In this document: one piece after another, positions 25,690 through 35,110 of the stretch | Layout of the letters: each line of letters opens with the position of its first letter | How positions within the stretch are numbered: position 1 is the first letter of the stretch | Assembly (NCBI GenBank): GCA_015686845.1 | Contig: JADPRS010000027.1 | Location: 1-46,199 of the forward strand | Source: Lutibacter sp. B2 | Lineage (GTDB): Bacteria; Bacillota; Clostridia; Peptostreptococcales; Thermotaleaceae | Direction: 5' to 3' | Length of the DNA: 46,199 nt | Position numbers and translations under genes: made by a program | Notes under the pieces: model-generated | Databases searched by the model: none | Seen by the model: the letters and a program-made list of their open reading frames with translations, nothing else | What the model was told of the DNA's origin: nothing

Positions 25690-27054
25690 CTATCCTACAA
25701 TAACTCTTTCTTCTGGATATTTTAATAATCCTTTTTTCTTTTGCTGTTGTTTAGCAAGCGCTAGCGCAATCGTAAAGGGTCCTACTCTTCCAGCAAACAT
25801 AGTAAGTGCTATTAGAATTTTACCTATGATACTTAAATGTGGTGTCATTCCTAATGACAATCCAACGGTAGCAAAGGCAGATGTTACTTCAAAGAATATA
25901 GTCAAAAAATCATTTCCCTTTTCTGTAATTGACAGAACCATTGTAACCAATATAATTAAAGCCATTGAAATTCCTATAACTGCCAATGAACGATTAACGA
26001 TCTCTCGAGGGATTCTTCGGTTAAATACTTCTGTATCTTCTTTCCCTTTTATAATGCTTATAATATTGAGTACCAATACACCTGCAGTTGTAGTTTTTAC
26101 CCCTCCAGCTGTAGAACCTGATGAACCTCCAATAAACATAAACACGATTGTCATAAAAATAGTTGCAGTGGTTAATTGACCTGTAGGTAATGTATTAAAT
26201 CCTGCTGTTCTTGGTGTTACAGAATGAAACATAGAAGATAATATTTTTCCCTTAAACGTAAGATTACCTAATGTATCAGGATTACTATACTCTAATATGA
26301 ATATCAATACAAATCCTAAAATTAATAAAATACTTGTAATGTATAAAACAACCTTTGTATGTAGTGTAAATTTAGCAAACTTTCTTTTTTGGAGCACGTC
26401 CATAATAACAGCAAATCCTAATCCTCCTAAGATAATTAACGTACAAATAACAATATTAATAAGCCCATCATCCACAAAAGGTGTTAAGCTATTAAAATTT
26501 CCGATCAAATCAAAACCAGCATTACAAAATGCAGAAATAGAATGGAATATACTATATCCAATCCCTTTAGCCAATCCATATCGCGGAATAAACGTAAATG
26601 ACAAAAGGATTGCCCCAATTCCTTCTATTGTAAAAGTAGCTATTAAAATATGTTGTGTCAATCTTACAATCCCTGATATATTAAATTGATTTAATGCTTC
26701 CTGCATAACAAGTCTTTCTCTTAATGTAATTCTTTTCCTAAAAAGAAGGGCAAAGAACGTAGCCATAGTCATAAAACCTAACCCACCAATTTGAATTAAT
26801 AAAATAATCACCGTTTGTCCAAAAATAGTCCAATTCGTAGCTGTATCTACAACCACTAGACCTGTTACGCATACAGCTGAAGTGGATGTAAAAAAAGCAT
26901 TCAAAAATCCCACACTAATTCCACTCTTTGATGCAATTGGTAAATTAAGCAATATTGCACCCATCAAAATAACACTAGCAAATCCTAAAACTATAATCTG
27001 TGCAGGATTTAGATTAAATTTTTCTATTCTTTTATCAATCTCTATAATAATCAC
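25690..27054 (-). CDS. ktrB: KtrB/TrkH-type potassium transporter
   Basis: 454 aa, multi-spanning membrane protein with four M-P-M repeats. Selectivity-filter-like segments include TSTSAVCVTGLV near residue 55, SISAFCNAGFDL near residue 165, SVTPRTAGFNTL near residue 290 and EVTSAFATVGLS near residue 390. It carries K+ (often Na+-coupled) with KtrA. The start is given as GTG 27054, since no in-frame ATG with a ribosome site is near; AGGGG overlaps this codon, so the true start may be a few codons later. Confidence 0.9.
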   Translation of the reverse strand: MIIIEIDKRIEKFNLNPAQIIVLGFASVILMGAILLNLPIASKSGISVGFLNAFFTSTSAVCVTGLVVVDTATNWTIFGQTVIILLIQIGGLGFMTMATFFALLFRKRITLRERLVMQEALNQFNISGIVRLTQHILIATFTIEGIGAILLSFTFIPRYGLAKGIGYSIFHSISAFCNAGFDLIGNFNSLTPFVDDGLINIVICTLIILGGLGFAVIMDVLQKRKFAKFTLHTKVVLYITSILLILGFVLIFILEYSNPDTLGNLTFKGKILSSMFHSVTPRTAGFNTLPTGQLTTATIFMTIVFMFIGGSSGSTAGGVKTTTAGVLVLNIISIIKGKEDTEVFNRRIPREIVNRSLAVIGISMALIILVTMVLSITEKGNDFLTIFFEVTSAFATVGLSLGMTPHLSIIGKILIALTMFAGRVGPFTIALALAKQQQKKKGLLKYPEERVIVG

Positions 27055-27202
27055 CCCTGTTTAATGTTTCCTATTTCTTAGCACTTATTTATTATAACAC
27101 TATGGTTTTTATAATGCTATATTGTTGAATGATTCAGAGATCTTCATATCTACTCCATACTATTGTTAACAAATTTCAATTAGTCTATTAACTTAAATTA
27201 AA

Positions 27203-27231
27203 AAAATAGACTCTATGTAAGAGTCTATTTT
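27203..27231 (-). terminator. Terminator of infC-rpmI-rplT
   Basis: AAAATAGACTCT pairs with its exact complement across a 5-base loop, 3 bases past the rplT stop, and is followed by more T on the minus strand. Confidence 0.9.
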
Positions 27232-27234
27232 ATT

Positions 27235-27594
27235 TTAGGCATTTAATTTTTGCTTTGCAACATCCACTAATTGTGTAAAACCTAATGCATCATAAATAGC
27301 CATTTCAGATAACATTTTTCTGTTAACTTCAATACCTGCTAATTTTAATCCATTGATTAATCTGCTATAAGAGATATCGTTCATTCTTGCTGCTGCATTG
27401 ATTCTTGCAATCCAAAGCTTTCTGAAGTCCCTCTTCTTTAATTTACGTCCAATATATGCAAATCTTAAAGATCTCATAACTGCTGGGTTTGCAGCTCTAA
27501 AAATCTTGCTTTTTGCTCCATAATATCCTTTTGCAAGTTTTAATATTTTCTTATGTTTTTTCTTCGCGTTTATTGCTTTTTTAACTCTTGCCAT
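27235..27594 (-). CDS. rplT: Large-subunit ribosomal protein bL20
   Basis: 119 aa, full length. [18 protein letters not shown] is the basic N-terminal extension. [20 protein letters not shown] and [20 protein letters not shown] are the conserved core. It is needed for early 23S rRNA assembly, and in Firmicutes it represses its own operon through the infC leader. It has a strong AGGAGG before ATG and follows rpmI by 30 bases. Confidence 0.98.
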   Translation of the reverse strand: MARVKKAINAKKKHKKILKLAKGYYGAKSKIFRAANPAVMRSLRFAYIGRKLKKRDFRKLWIARINAAARMNDISYSRLINGLKLAGIEVNRKMLSEMAIYDALGFTQLVDVAKQKLNA

Positions 27595-27624
27595 ATTTGT
27601 CTACCTCCTCTACTAATCTATTCT

Positions 27625-27822
27625 CTATAAGTATGGTAATAATTTTTTCATGTTTGCTGCATCACCTTTAGACATGATCGCCGCTTTACGAAGATTTCTC
27701 TTTCTCTTTTGGCTCTTCTTAGTCAATATATGGCTTGTATAAGCTTTCGCTCTTTTTACTTTACCAGATTTAGTCAGCTTGAATCTTTTTGCTGCTCCAC
27801 GGTGTGTTTTCATTTTCGGCAT
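27625..27822 (-). CDS. rpmI: Large-subunit ribosomal protein bL35
   Basis: 65 aa. [20 protein letters not shown] and the C-terminal [14 protein letters not shown] are typical for bL35. It starts 23 bases after infC, with GGAGG before ATG. Confidence 0.98.
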   Translation of the reverse strand: MPKMKTHRGAAKRFKLTKSGKVKRAKAYTSHILTKKSQKRKRNLRKAAIMSKGDAANMKKLLPYL

Positions 27823-27845
27823 TTTAATTTCCTCCTCTCTAGTTC

Positions 27846-28361
27846 CTATACATTCTTTGGTGTTAGGAACATAGTCATGTTCCTACCTTCTATCTTGGAT
27901 CTTTTCTCAACTACACTAACTTCAGAAACAGATTCTGCAAATTTAGTCATAACCTCAAACCCTATTTTCATATAACCCATTTCTCTTCCTTTAAATCTTA
28001 GTGTAACTTTTACTTTGTCTCCATTAGATAAGAATTTGATAGCACGATTAGATTTTACTTCCAAATCATGTGTATCAATATTTGGACTTAATCTAACCTC
28101 TTTCACATTGATTACTTTTTGTTTTTTTCTTGCTTCTTTTTCAGTTTTTGCTTGTTCAAACTTATATTTACCATAATCCATAATCTTACAAACTGGTGGC
28201 TTTGCTTGCGGAGCAATCTTAACTAAGTCTAGATTTTTTCCCTCAGCCATTTCGAGTGCCGTTTTTCCTAACACAACACCTAATTGTTCACCCTCTGCAT
28301 CAATTAGTCTAACTTCTCGGTCCCTAATCTCTTCATTGATTTGCAATTCTTTTTTAATAAT
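27846..28361 (-). CDS. infC: Translation initiation factor IF-3, AUU start
   Basis: 171 aa when begun at ATT 28361, giving (M)[19 protein letters not shown], the usual IF-3 beginning. GGGAGGTG lies 7 bases upstream, which fixes this start; upstream in-frame codons run through the ribosome site. AUU is the well-known rare start of infC, read well only when IF-3 is scarce, so it allows self-control. The N domain has the GEQLGVV block, the linker is lysine-rich ([12 protein letters not shown]), and the C domain has [16 protein letters not shown] and [14 protein letters not shown]. It is the first gene of the operon. Confidence 0.95.
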   Translation of the reverse strand: MIKKELQINEEIRDREVRLIDAEGEQLGVVLGKTALEMAEGKNLDLVKIAPQAKPPVCKIMDYGKYKFEQAKTEKEARKKQKVINVKEVRLSPNIDTHDLEVKSNRAIKFLSNGDKVKVTLRFKGREMGYMKIGFEVMTKFAESVSEVSVVEKRSKIEGRNMTMFLTPKNV

Positions 28362-28391
28362 CTGACACCTCCCTGAAATTTCATGATCCAA

Positions 28392-28545
28392 CTTACCTTA
28401 ATTATATATAATAAAAAAGGCGAATGCTCCACGCATCCGCCTCATAAGACACTTTAAATACCTAATTTTCTTAGGTTAAAGTCCATATAAACCTTACTAA
28501 CTATGTTGCAAGGTGAGAAGCGGATAACTTCTACTTCGTATTACT
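28392..28545 (-). promoter_or_regulatory. Attenuator leader of the infC operon (L20 leader-like)
   Basis: About 150 bases of structured leader end in an intrinsic terminator: GGCGGATGC pairs with GCATTCGCC, then TTTTTT (about 28412-28442). In Firmicutes, L20 binds such a leader and promotes termination. Internal pairing around ACCTAAGAAAATTAGGT is also visible. The L20 role is from knowledge of the operon in Bacillus. Confidence 0.8.
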
Positions 28546-28550
28546 AGTGT

Positions 28551-28579
28551 ATTTTATCATTGTTTTATCTACTTGTCAA
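28551..28579 (-). promoter_or_regulatory. Sigma-A promoter of infC operon
   Basis: TTGACA (28579-28574), 17-base spacer, TAAAAT (28556-28551). Confidence 0.85.
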
Positions 28580-28678
28580 TACTTCTTTAAGTTTTATTTT
28601 ATTTTTTAAAATTTTCATATGTTTTTCGTATATGTTGGGTACACTACTTTTATATTTAGGAAAGAAGGTGGATAAATA

Positions 28679-30244
28679 TTGGCCAAAAAAAGAGTAATCT
28701 TAGTTTCATTTTATTGTTGTTCCATCCTGACCACTTTAATGCTTTTTGGTTCTCATAATGAGGGTTCAAATTTTCATATGGTAACCACTACGAATAAAAT
28801 CGTACTTGTGTTTTTATGTATTGCTTTGTTCGTTTATTATAAGAAGCTTAATTCATCGCCTGAACTTGAACCTGTTCAGATTAAGACAACGGCAAACGAA
28901 AAAGATACAAAACAAAGTTCCAACAAACCTTCTGTTAGATTTAACGATGTAGCAGGTTTAGACGAAGTAAAGGAAGAGTTAGTTGAAATTATTGATTTTG
29001 TAAGAAACCCAGAAAAATACAAAAGAATGGGTGCTAAAATCCCGAAAGGTATCTTATTTTATGGTCCTCCGGGTACCGGCAAAACCTTATTAGCTCAATC
29101 TTTAGCAGGAGAAACAGAATCCAGCTTTTTCCCTTCTAGTGGTTCTGAATTTGTGGAAAAATATGTTGGAGTAGGTGCTAAAAGAGTAAGGACTTTATTT
29201 GAAAAGGCAAAAAAGAATAGTCCTAGTGTAATATTTATAGATGAAATCGATGCAATCGGTGCAAAACGAACTTCAGAAAGCAACAACGAAAAAGATCAAA
29301 CCTTAAATCAATTACTCATAGAGATGGATGGATTTCACTCAGACCAAACAGTCATTGTAATCGGGGCTACAAACAGACTTGATTTATTAGATGAAGCACT
29401 GCTCAGACCAGGTCGATTTGATAGACATATGTTTATAGGAAATCCTGATGTTCGAGCACGAGAAGAAATTTTTCAAGTCCATATAAAAAACAAACCTATC
29501 TCTACGGACGTAAATATTAAAAAACTAGCACAAAGAACCCATGGAATGTCTGGTGCACATTTATCTAATATTGCAAATGAAGCTGCCATTTTAGCAGTTC
29601 GAAACAAGAAAAAAACAATTGGAATAGATGAATTTAACCAAGCAATAGAAAAAGTAGTTGGGGGCATTCAAAGAAAAAATGCATGTATTTTAGACAAAGA
29701 AAAGAAAAAAGTATCCTATCACGAAGCAGGGCACGCTTTAATGGGAAAAATTTTAAACACTAGTTTTGTATCTAAGATATCCATCATTCCTCGTGGTGAG
29801 GCATTAGGTTATGTAATGTATTCACCAGAAGAAGATAGATACTTATTTACTACAGATGAATTGAAAAGTAGAATCAAAGTTTTACTTGGAGGTAGATCTG
29901 CTGAAGAAATAATCTTTAATGAAATTTCTACAGGTGCATCTGATGACTTAAAAAAAGCCAATCAAATCGCTCTTCAGATGGTATGTGAATATGGAATGAG
30001 TAATTTTAAAAATCGTTTTTTTGAACCTACATTAATTAAAAGTTGTTATCCATTAATCGACACTGAAGTAAAATCTATTATAGATGAATGCTATGAAGAC
30101 ACATTATCTCACTTGCAAAATAACTATGACCTATTACATATTGTCTCTGAAAAGCTATACGAACAAGAAAGTCTAACTGGTGAAGAATTAGATGAGATTC
30201 TTAAACAAAATACCCTTAACTTAAATTTACAATCAATATCTTAA
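28679..30244 (+). CDS. Short FtsH-family AAA+ zinc metalloprotease
   Basis: 521 aa, TTG start behind AAGGTGG. Two hydrophobic segments (residues ~5-24 and ~41-54) enclose only about 16 residues, so the extracytoplasmic domain of FtsH is nearly absent. The AAA+ part is complete: Walker A GPPGTGKT (129-136), pore loop YVGVGA, Walker B VIFIDEID (184-191), and the second region of homology with arginines (LLRPGRFDRH). The protease part has HEAGH (348-352) and the third metal ligand near SDDL (421-424). It is shorter than cellular FtsH (about 600-650 aa) and probably a paralogue. It is divergent from infC. Confidence 0.9.
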   Translation: MAKKRVILVSFYCCSILTTLMLFGSHNEGSNFHMVTTTNKIVLVFLCIALFVYYKKLNSSPELEPVQIKTTANEKDTKQSSNKPSVRFNDVAGLDEVKEELVEIIDFVRNPEKYKRMGAKIPKGILFYGPPGTGKTLLAQSLAGETESSFFPSSGSEFVEKYVGVGAKRVRTLFEKAKKNSPSVIFIDEIDAIGAKRTSESNNEKDQTLNQLLIEMDGFHSDQTVIVIGATNRLDLLDEALLRPGRFDRHMFIGNPDVRAREEIFQVHIKNKPISTDVNIKKLAQRTHGMSGAHLSNIANEAAILAVRNKKKTIGIDEFNQAIEKVVGGIQRKNACILDKEKKKVSYHEAGHALMGKILNTSFVSKISIIPRGEALGYVMYSPEEDRYLFTTDELKSRIKVLLGGRSAEEIIFNEISTGASDDLKKANQIALQMVCEYGMSNFKNRFFEPTLIKSCYPLIDTEVKSIIDECYEDTLSHLQNNYDLLHIVSEKLYEQESLTGEELDEILKQNTLNLNLQSIS

Positions 30245-30250
30245 AATATA

Positions 30251-30284
30251 ATGAAAAGAGAGTCAAATTTGACTCTCTTTTCAT
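30251..30284. terminator. 34-bp perfect palindrome between convergent genes
   Basis: ATGAAAAGAGAGTCAAA is followed at once by its exact complement. It lies between the FtsH-like gene and thrS and overlaps the thrS stop, so it should end transcription both ways. Confidence 0.85.
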
Positions 30285-32215
30285 TATTCCATATCTTCAA
30301 CAGCTAATGCTTTGCTCTTAATCTCTTCTTTTAAATTGTTCATAAATAAATCAATTTCTTGACTTCCTAATTCTCCCTTATCTCTAGAACGAACAGAAAT
30401 CATATTTGCTTCCATTTCTTTTTCACCAACGATAACCATGTATGGTACTTTTTCTAATTGAGCTTCTCTAATTTTATATCCAATTTTTTCATTTCTATCA
30501 TCTAACTCTACTCTAATTCCTTGCTCTTTCATCTTTTCCATAACAGTAACTGCATACGCTTTAAACTTATCAGCAATAGGTAAAACCTTCACTTGAACTG
30601 GCGCTAACCATGCAGGGAATTTTCCTGCAAAATGTTCTATCAAAATTCCAATAAATCTTTCTACACTACCAAATGCAACTCTATGAATTACTACAGGTCT
30701 ATGTTTCTCTCCATCTTTTCCAACATATGTTAAATCAAATCTTTGTGGTAATTGGAAATCCAGTTGAATTGTACCACATTGCCAAGTTCTACCAATGCAA
30801 TCTTCTAAATGGAAATCTATTTTTGGACCATAAAATGCGCCATCGCCTTCATTTAACTTATACTCTAATCCTAACTCTTCTAATGCTGCTTTCAATGAAT
30901 TTTCAGCTACTTCCCATTCTTCTGCACTACCCATTGAATCTTCTGGTTTTGTAGATAATTCTACGTGATATTTAAATCCAAATCTAGTGTAAATTTCATC
31001 TATTAATTGAGCTACGCCCTTTATTTCATCCTTAATTTGTTCGGGTAACATAAATATATGTGCATCATCTTGTGTAAACGCTCTTACTCTCATTAATCCA
31101 TGAAGCGCTCCAGATAATTCATGTCTATGAACTCTTCCGATTTCTCCCACTCTCATAGGGAAATCTCTATAGGAGTGCATATCATTTTTATATACAAGCA
31201 TACCACCGGGACAGTTCATAGGCTTAATAGCAAAATCTTCTTCATCAATTTTTACAGTATACATATTTTCCTTATAATGATGCCAATGTCCAGAAGTTTC
31301 CCAAAGCTTTCTATTTAATATAATGGGTGTCTCCACTTCAACATATCCTGCCTTTTGATGAATTTCTCTCCAATATCCTAACAACTCATTTTTAAGTTGT
31401 GTACCCTTTGGTAAGAAAAATGGAAAACCAGGACCTTCTTCAAGAATTGTAAATAAATTTAATTCTTTCCCTAGTTTTCTGTGATCTCTCTTTTTTGCTT
31501 CTTCTAGTCTATGAAGATATTCTTCTAATAACTTTTGCTTAGGAAAAGATGTTCCATAAATTCTTTGTAACATTGCATTTTTTTCGTCTCCACGCCAATA
31601 TGCACCTGCAACGCTAAGTAGTTTCATGGCTTTTACAGGCTTTGTAGTTTCAATGTGTGGCCCTGCACATAGATCTACAAATTCACCTTGCTTGTAAAAT
31701 GAAATAATTGCATCTTCTGGTAAATCTTCAATCAACTCTACCTTGTAGTTCTCATTTCTATCTTTCATATATTTGATTGCTTCCTCTCTAGGAAGTTCAA
31801 ATTTTTCTATTTCTAGATTTTCAGAAGCAATTTTTTTCATTTCCTTTTCAATCTTTTCTAAATCAGCCTCAGTAAATCTATGTTCACAATCGATATCATA
31901 ATAAAATCCATTTTCAATAGCAGGTCCTATTGCTAATTTTGCTTCTGGATATAATCTTTTAATGGCTTGAGCTAATATATGAGAACTTGTATGTCTAAAT
32001 ACGTCTTTTCCTTCTTTATCCTCAAATTTAAAAATATTTACTTTAGCATCATTCTCTACTATATATTTTAAATCTACAACCTTTCCATCAACCTCTCCTG
32101 TAACTGCTTCCTTTGCAAGTCTTCCACTAATCCCTTTTGCAATTTCTAAAATACTAATCCCTTTTTCAAATTCTTTAACAGAACCATCTTTTAAGTACAC
32201 TTTAATTTGTGCCAT
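30284..32215 (-). CDS. thrS: Threonine-tRNA ligase
   Basis: 643 aa, full length. The TGS domain covers residues 1-62 and the editing domain 63-225 (HTSSHILAQAIKRL and CAGPHIETTK hold the metal/editing histidines and cysteine). The class II core follows: motif 1 around YWREIHQKAGYVEVETP, MNCPGGM zinc site, motif 2 in FPMRVGEIGRVHRHELSG, motif 3 in HRVAFGSVERFIGILIE. The anticodon domain starts near residue 540. A T-box leader controls it. Ribosome site GGGGAGG, ATG. Confidence 0.98.
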   Translation of the reverse strand: MAQIKVYLKDGSVKEFEKGISILEIAKGISGRLAKEAVTGEVDGKVVDLKYIVENDAKVNIFKFEDKEGKDVFRHTSSHILAQAIKRLYPEAKLAIGPAIENGFYYDIDCEHRFTEADLEKIEKEMKKIASENLEIEKFELPREEAIKYMKDRNENYKVELIEDLPEDAIISFYKQGEFVDLCAGPHIETTKPVKAMKLLSVAGAYWRGDEKNAMLQRIYGTSFPKQKLLEEYLHRLEEAKKRDHRKLGKELNLFTILEEGPGFPFFLPKGTQLKNELLGYWREIHQKAGYVEVETPIILNRKLWETSGHWHHYKENMYTVKIDEEDFAIKPMNCPGGMLVYKNDMHSYRDFPMRVGEIGRVHRHELSGALHGLMRVRAFTQDDAHIFMLPEQIKDEIKGVAQLIDEIYTRFGFKYHVELSTKPEDSMGSAEEWEVAENSLKAALEELGLEYKLNEGDGAFYGPKIDFHLEDCIGRTWQCGTIQLDFQLPQRFDLTYVGKDGEKHRPVVIHRVAFGSVERFIGILIEHFAGKFPAWLAPVQVKVLPIADKFKAYAVTVMEKMKEQGIRVELDDRNEKIGYKIREAQLEKVPYMVIVGEKEMEANMISVRSRDKGELGSQEIDLFMNNLKEEIKSKALAVEDME

Positions 32216-32260
32216 TTATAAAACCTCCCCTAATTAAATCTTTCATTTACATAAAAAAAT

Positions 32261-32516
32261 ATAAAAAAAAACTCCCAATCCCAAAGTTAGTACTAAGGGA
32301 CGAGAGGTTATTCTCGCGGTTCCACCCAAATTGATAAAATCCACTTTTATGACTATAACGTTGTCACTACGATCTTCTTTTCATATACTATACTACTAGA
32401 AGACAGCTCACAGCTAGTTTTCCTATATCCATATTAAAGAATGCTCTCAGCCTATAACATTCTATCTCTTCTAACTGGATTTATAGTACTCGTTCTGTTC
32501 ATAGCTTTACTATATT
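32261..32516 (-). promoter_or_regulatory. T-box leader of thrS
   Basis: On the minus strand GGGTGGAACCGCG (about 32314-32327) is the T-box core, followed by a terminator stem (ACCTCTCGTCCC with GGGATTGGGAGTT) and nine T near 32270. The core UGGA fits a UCCA tRNA end. Leader length is about 250 bases, the usual size. Uncharged tRNA-Thr should stabilise the antiterminator. Confidence 0.93.
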
Positions 32517-32522
32517 TAATTC

Positions 32523-32551
32523 ATTATAAGAATATTTTAAACAATTGTCAA
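32523..32551 (-). promoter_or_regulatory. Sigma-A promoter of thrS
   Basis: Consensus TTGACA (32551-32546), 17 bases, TATAAT (32528-32523). Confidence 0.92.
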
Positions 32552-32571
32552 TATGTTTATACACAGAAAAT

Positions 32572-33180
32572 TTATATTAAATTAATAATAATCCCTTGGA
32601 CAAATCCTATAGCACAACCTAGCACTGCCCCTAAAACTTCAATATGCTTTAATTCTTTTTTAGCAATAGAAAGAATGATTTCTTCTAACTTTTCTAAAGG
32701 AAATTCATTAATCTTTTCTTCTACCATTTCAGCTACCTTTATATTTTCTACTGCTCGCGTAGTCATTTTATCTATTATTTCATCAATCGCCTTGTTTCCT
32801 TCTTTGTCAATGATTTCATTTACATATTCTCCAATCATATCTTTAAATGTACTTGGAATAAAGACTGGTAATTTTTTTTCCAATACACTCTCTACTCTTA
32901 TTTTCAGATTGGAAATAAGGTCTTCTCGATTTCCTTTAGTAACCATCTTATCTATAATTTCTCTAATGGAAATTAATTCTGTTTCCACTATTTCACCAAT
33001 ACTTTTAGCAATTTCTTTCTTCCTCTTCGGAATCAAACCTTGTACCTCTATTCCTATGATAGGAATGCGTATTGAATTTAAAGGTCTAAATATAAGCTTG
33101 ATTGCCAAAATATTAGTACTCCACCCAATAACCGCTCCAACGATTGCTAAAATCAGTAATTTCATTCCAAACAACCTCAT
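32572..33180 (-). CDS. DUF445 family membrane protein
   Basis: 202 aa. The N-terminus LLILAIVGAVIGWSTNILAIKLIFRPL is the typical DUF445 start: a helix then NxLAIKxLFxP. A PKRKKEIAKSIGEIVE segment and a long charged region follow, and a hydrophobic helix (VLGAVLGCAIGFVQGIIINLI) ends it, so both ends are in the membrane. Function is unknown; B. subtilis YheB is a relative. The start could be ATG 33180 or an in-frame TTG six bases later, which has better ribosome-site spacing. Confidence 0.87.
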   Translation of the reverse strand: MRLFGMKLLILAIVGAVIGWSTNILAIKLIFRPLNSIRIPIIGIEVQGLIPKRKKEIAKSIGEIVETELISIREIIDKMVTKGNREDLISNLKIRVESVLEKKLPVFIPSTFKDMIGEYVNEIIDKEGNKAIDEIIDKMTTRAVENIKVAEMVEEKINEFPLEKLEEIILSIAKKELKHIEVLGAVLGCAIGFVQGIIINLI

Positions 33181-33284
33181 CCACCTCTATTATTTTCTTT
33201 TGTAGTTTTTAATATGATATTTAGTATAACATAGTTGAATATCTATCACAACTATGACCACTTTAGATGTCCTCATCCACAAAA

Positions 33285-33308
33285 AAGAGTAGAAATTAAT
33301 CTACTCTT
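33285..33308 (-). terminator. Terminator after ytxC
   Basis: 9-bp stem AAGAGTAGA with complement and a 6-base loop; it overlaps the ytxC stop and is followed by TTTT on the minus strand. Confidence 0.85.
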
Positions 33309-34197
33309 GACTTGCATTCTTGATTTTTGAACACAATTTGCACCCACTACATAATTCTACTCTACCAACAAACACCCTCTTAATCGTTTCGATAATCTCT
33401 TTTTCACATGTATTTACTGCAAAATGAATGTTGATTTTTTTAGGTGCAAGTGTAATTAAAGAACTGATCAAAAGATCCTCATGACCAATATCCTTATCTA
33501 TCATTTCAGAAGCTAACTCTTCAATATATTCATTATTAATCAAACAATTTACATCATCATATAAATAATACTTACCATCCTCATTCACAAGTACATTTAC
33601 AACATCAATTTTGGGTTCTTGTATATCTACAAAATATCTAAGCAAATGTATAAATTCATTATATTCCTTTTCCATCAAGAAATCTTCTACTGCTTTATCT
33701 ATTGTATATTCTACTTTTTGAAGATAATTTTTTAATCTAAATCTAATAAATCCTTCTACATTTATGGAATCATAATCTTTAAAATAGCTCATAATAGAGT
33801 AGAATATCTGTGTTTTTCCTTCTATACAAGCTGCATTATCTTGTTCTTGATTTTTTATATTCTGATAATGCTTTAAAATTAATTCTCTTTCTTTTCCATT
33901 AAAATAATCATATTGACTTTGCAATATTTTTATGACGATATTTTTTTCAAGATTATAAATAATCACATTTGAAATAGCATTCGTAATACTACACTTTAAT
34001 TTATTTTTAGCATAATTCAAATAATCCTCTTGTAAATACATTTCATCTATAGAATAGTAAATCACCGTCATATCTTTTTGTTTTTCAATCTCTTGATTTA
34101 CAATAATGCCTTCTTTTTTAAGGCTCAGTACTTCTTCTTTTAATCTATCATAAATTTCTTTTGAATATTCATTAAGTAGCACAGTAAGTATAACCAT
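33301..34197 (-). CDS. ytxC: YtxC-like sporulation protein
   Basis: 298 aa. It resembles the YtxC family of spore-forming Firmicutes: a poorly conserved N-terminal half, then the block FIRFRLKNYLQKVEYTIDKAVEDFLMEKEYNEFIHLLRYFVD (from about residue 155), followed by a C-terminal alpha/beta portion. It ends with four cysteines in CEKEI, CSGCKLC, unusual enough to suggest metal binding. ATG 34197 is chosen because AAGGAG is just upstream; the long upstream extension has none. The family is linked to sporulation by expression and distribution, but its job is not known. Confidence 0.8.
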   Translation of the reverse strand: MVILTVLLNEYSKEIYDRLKEEVLSLKKEGIIVNQEIEKQKDMTVIYYSIDEMYLQEDYLNYAKNKLKCSITNAISNVIIYNLEKNIVIKILQSQYDYFNGKERELILKHYQNIKNQEQDNAACIEGKTQIFYSIMSYFKDYDSINVEGFIRFRLKNYLQKVEYTIDKAVEDFLMEKEYNEFIHLLRYFVDIQEPKIDVVNVLVNEDGKYYLYDDVNCLINNEYIEELASEMIDKDIGHEDLLISSLITLAPKKINIHFAVNTCEKEIIETIKRVFVGRVELCSGCKLCSKIKNASQE

Positions 34198-34280
34198 AGT
34201 TTTTTCACTCCTTCCTACTGTATTAGTAGTATATGTGTAAAAAGAAGTGATATTCAAAATGTGAGGTAGCATTTATTTCT

Positions 34281-35015
34281 TCATATTCCATTATCAAAAA
34301 ATAGAATAGAACCTAGATCTATTGGTTTCTCTCGATTTAAAAAAATAGGTTTAACCTTATTTTTTTTCAAAAATTCAAGTATACTATTATAATCTGGGTG
34401 CTTATTCAACTGCCCAGTAATAAACAATTTATTTTTTCCTATCAATCCCGAAGCTCCGCCAATAAATCCATACTCCAAACCAGGCAAATCTATAGACCCT
34501 GATGAAATTAGTAATACATCAATACCATATTTCACCACTTCTTTTGCGATTCCCCTATCTGCTGTAATAATTGCATGTTCATTAACAATACAAGTAGAAC
34601 ATTTTGAATACCCTTGCTTAACATGAATAAATCGAATTCCATTTTTTTCTAATAATTTTAATATAGCTTTATCTGTATATTTAAAATTATGTATTGCAAA
34701 TTTTGAAACTCTTGCTACATTATATGCAATATTATCAGGATAGTTACTTTTTAAAAACGTATCCCCTTTAATAGGATTTATTCCATTTTGAATGAATACA
34801 TCTTCAAGTAAAGAGTATACATTGGGTGCAATCACTACATTTTTTCTATCAATAGGATGAATCATTATATCTGGATGATATGAAATTGCATGGTATAATT
34901 CTTTACAGCAAGGCGTTTTCACTACTTTAATTTTAAACTGTTCCAAGGTATTGACCATTCCTTCTGTAACTCTTCCATCCACAATCACAAAATTTGAAGA
35001 TTTATTTTTTTTCAT
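34281..35015 (-). CDS. DUF6873-like GME-fold protein
   Basis: 244 aa. VIVDGRVTEGMVNTLEQF begins it, HPDIMIHPIDRKNVVIAPN and KQGYSKCSTCIVNEHAIITADRGIA follow, and the end has GFIGGASGLI and FITGQLNKHPDY. I recall this pattern from a Clostridial family of guanidino-group-modifying-enzyme (GME) fold proteins named DUF6873. The His, Asp and Cys-rich blocks could form an active site, but no reaction is known. ATG with GTGGTGAG upstream. It lies 83 bases before ytxC. Confidence 0.65.
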   Translation of the reverse strand: MKKNKSSNFVIVDGRVTEGMVNTLEQFKIKVVKTPCCKELYHAISYHPDIMIHPIDRKNVVIAPNVYSLLEDVFIQNGINPIKGDTFLKSNYPDNIAYNVARVSKFAIHNFKYTDKAILKLLEKNGIRFIHVKQGYSKCSTCIVNEHAIITADRGIAKEVVKYGIDVLLISSGSIDLPGLEYGFIGGASGLIGKNKLFITGQLNKHPDYNSILEFLKKNKVKPIFLNREKPIDLGSILFFDNGI

Positions 35016-35064
35016 ATACTCACCACTCTTTTTATTATTGATCTATTACAATCATATTATAACA

Positions 35065-35105
35065 AAAATAAGAACCTCTCTTATATTTTATAAAAGAGGT
35101 TCTTT
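35065..35105 (-). terminator. Terminator after 4-hydroxybutyrate CoA-transferase
   Basis: AAGAACCTCT pairs with AGAGGTTCTT across a loop that can itself pair; the minus-strand tail is TATTTTTG. Confidence 0.88.
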
Positions 35106-35110
35106 CATTT

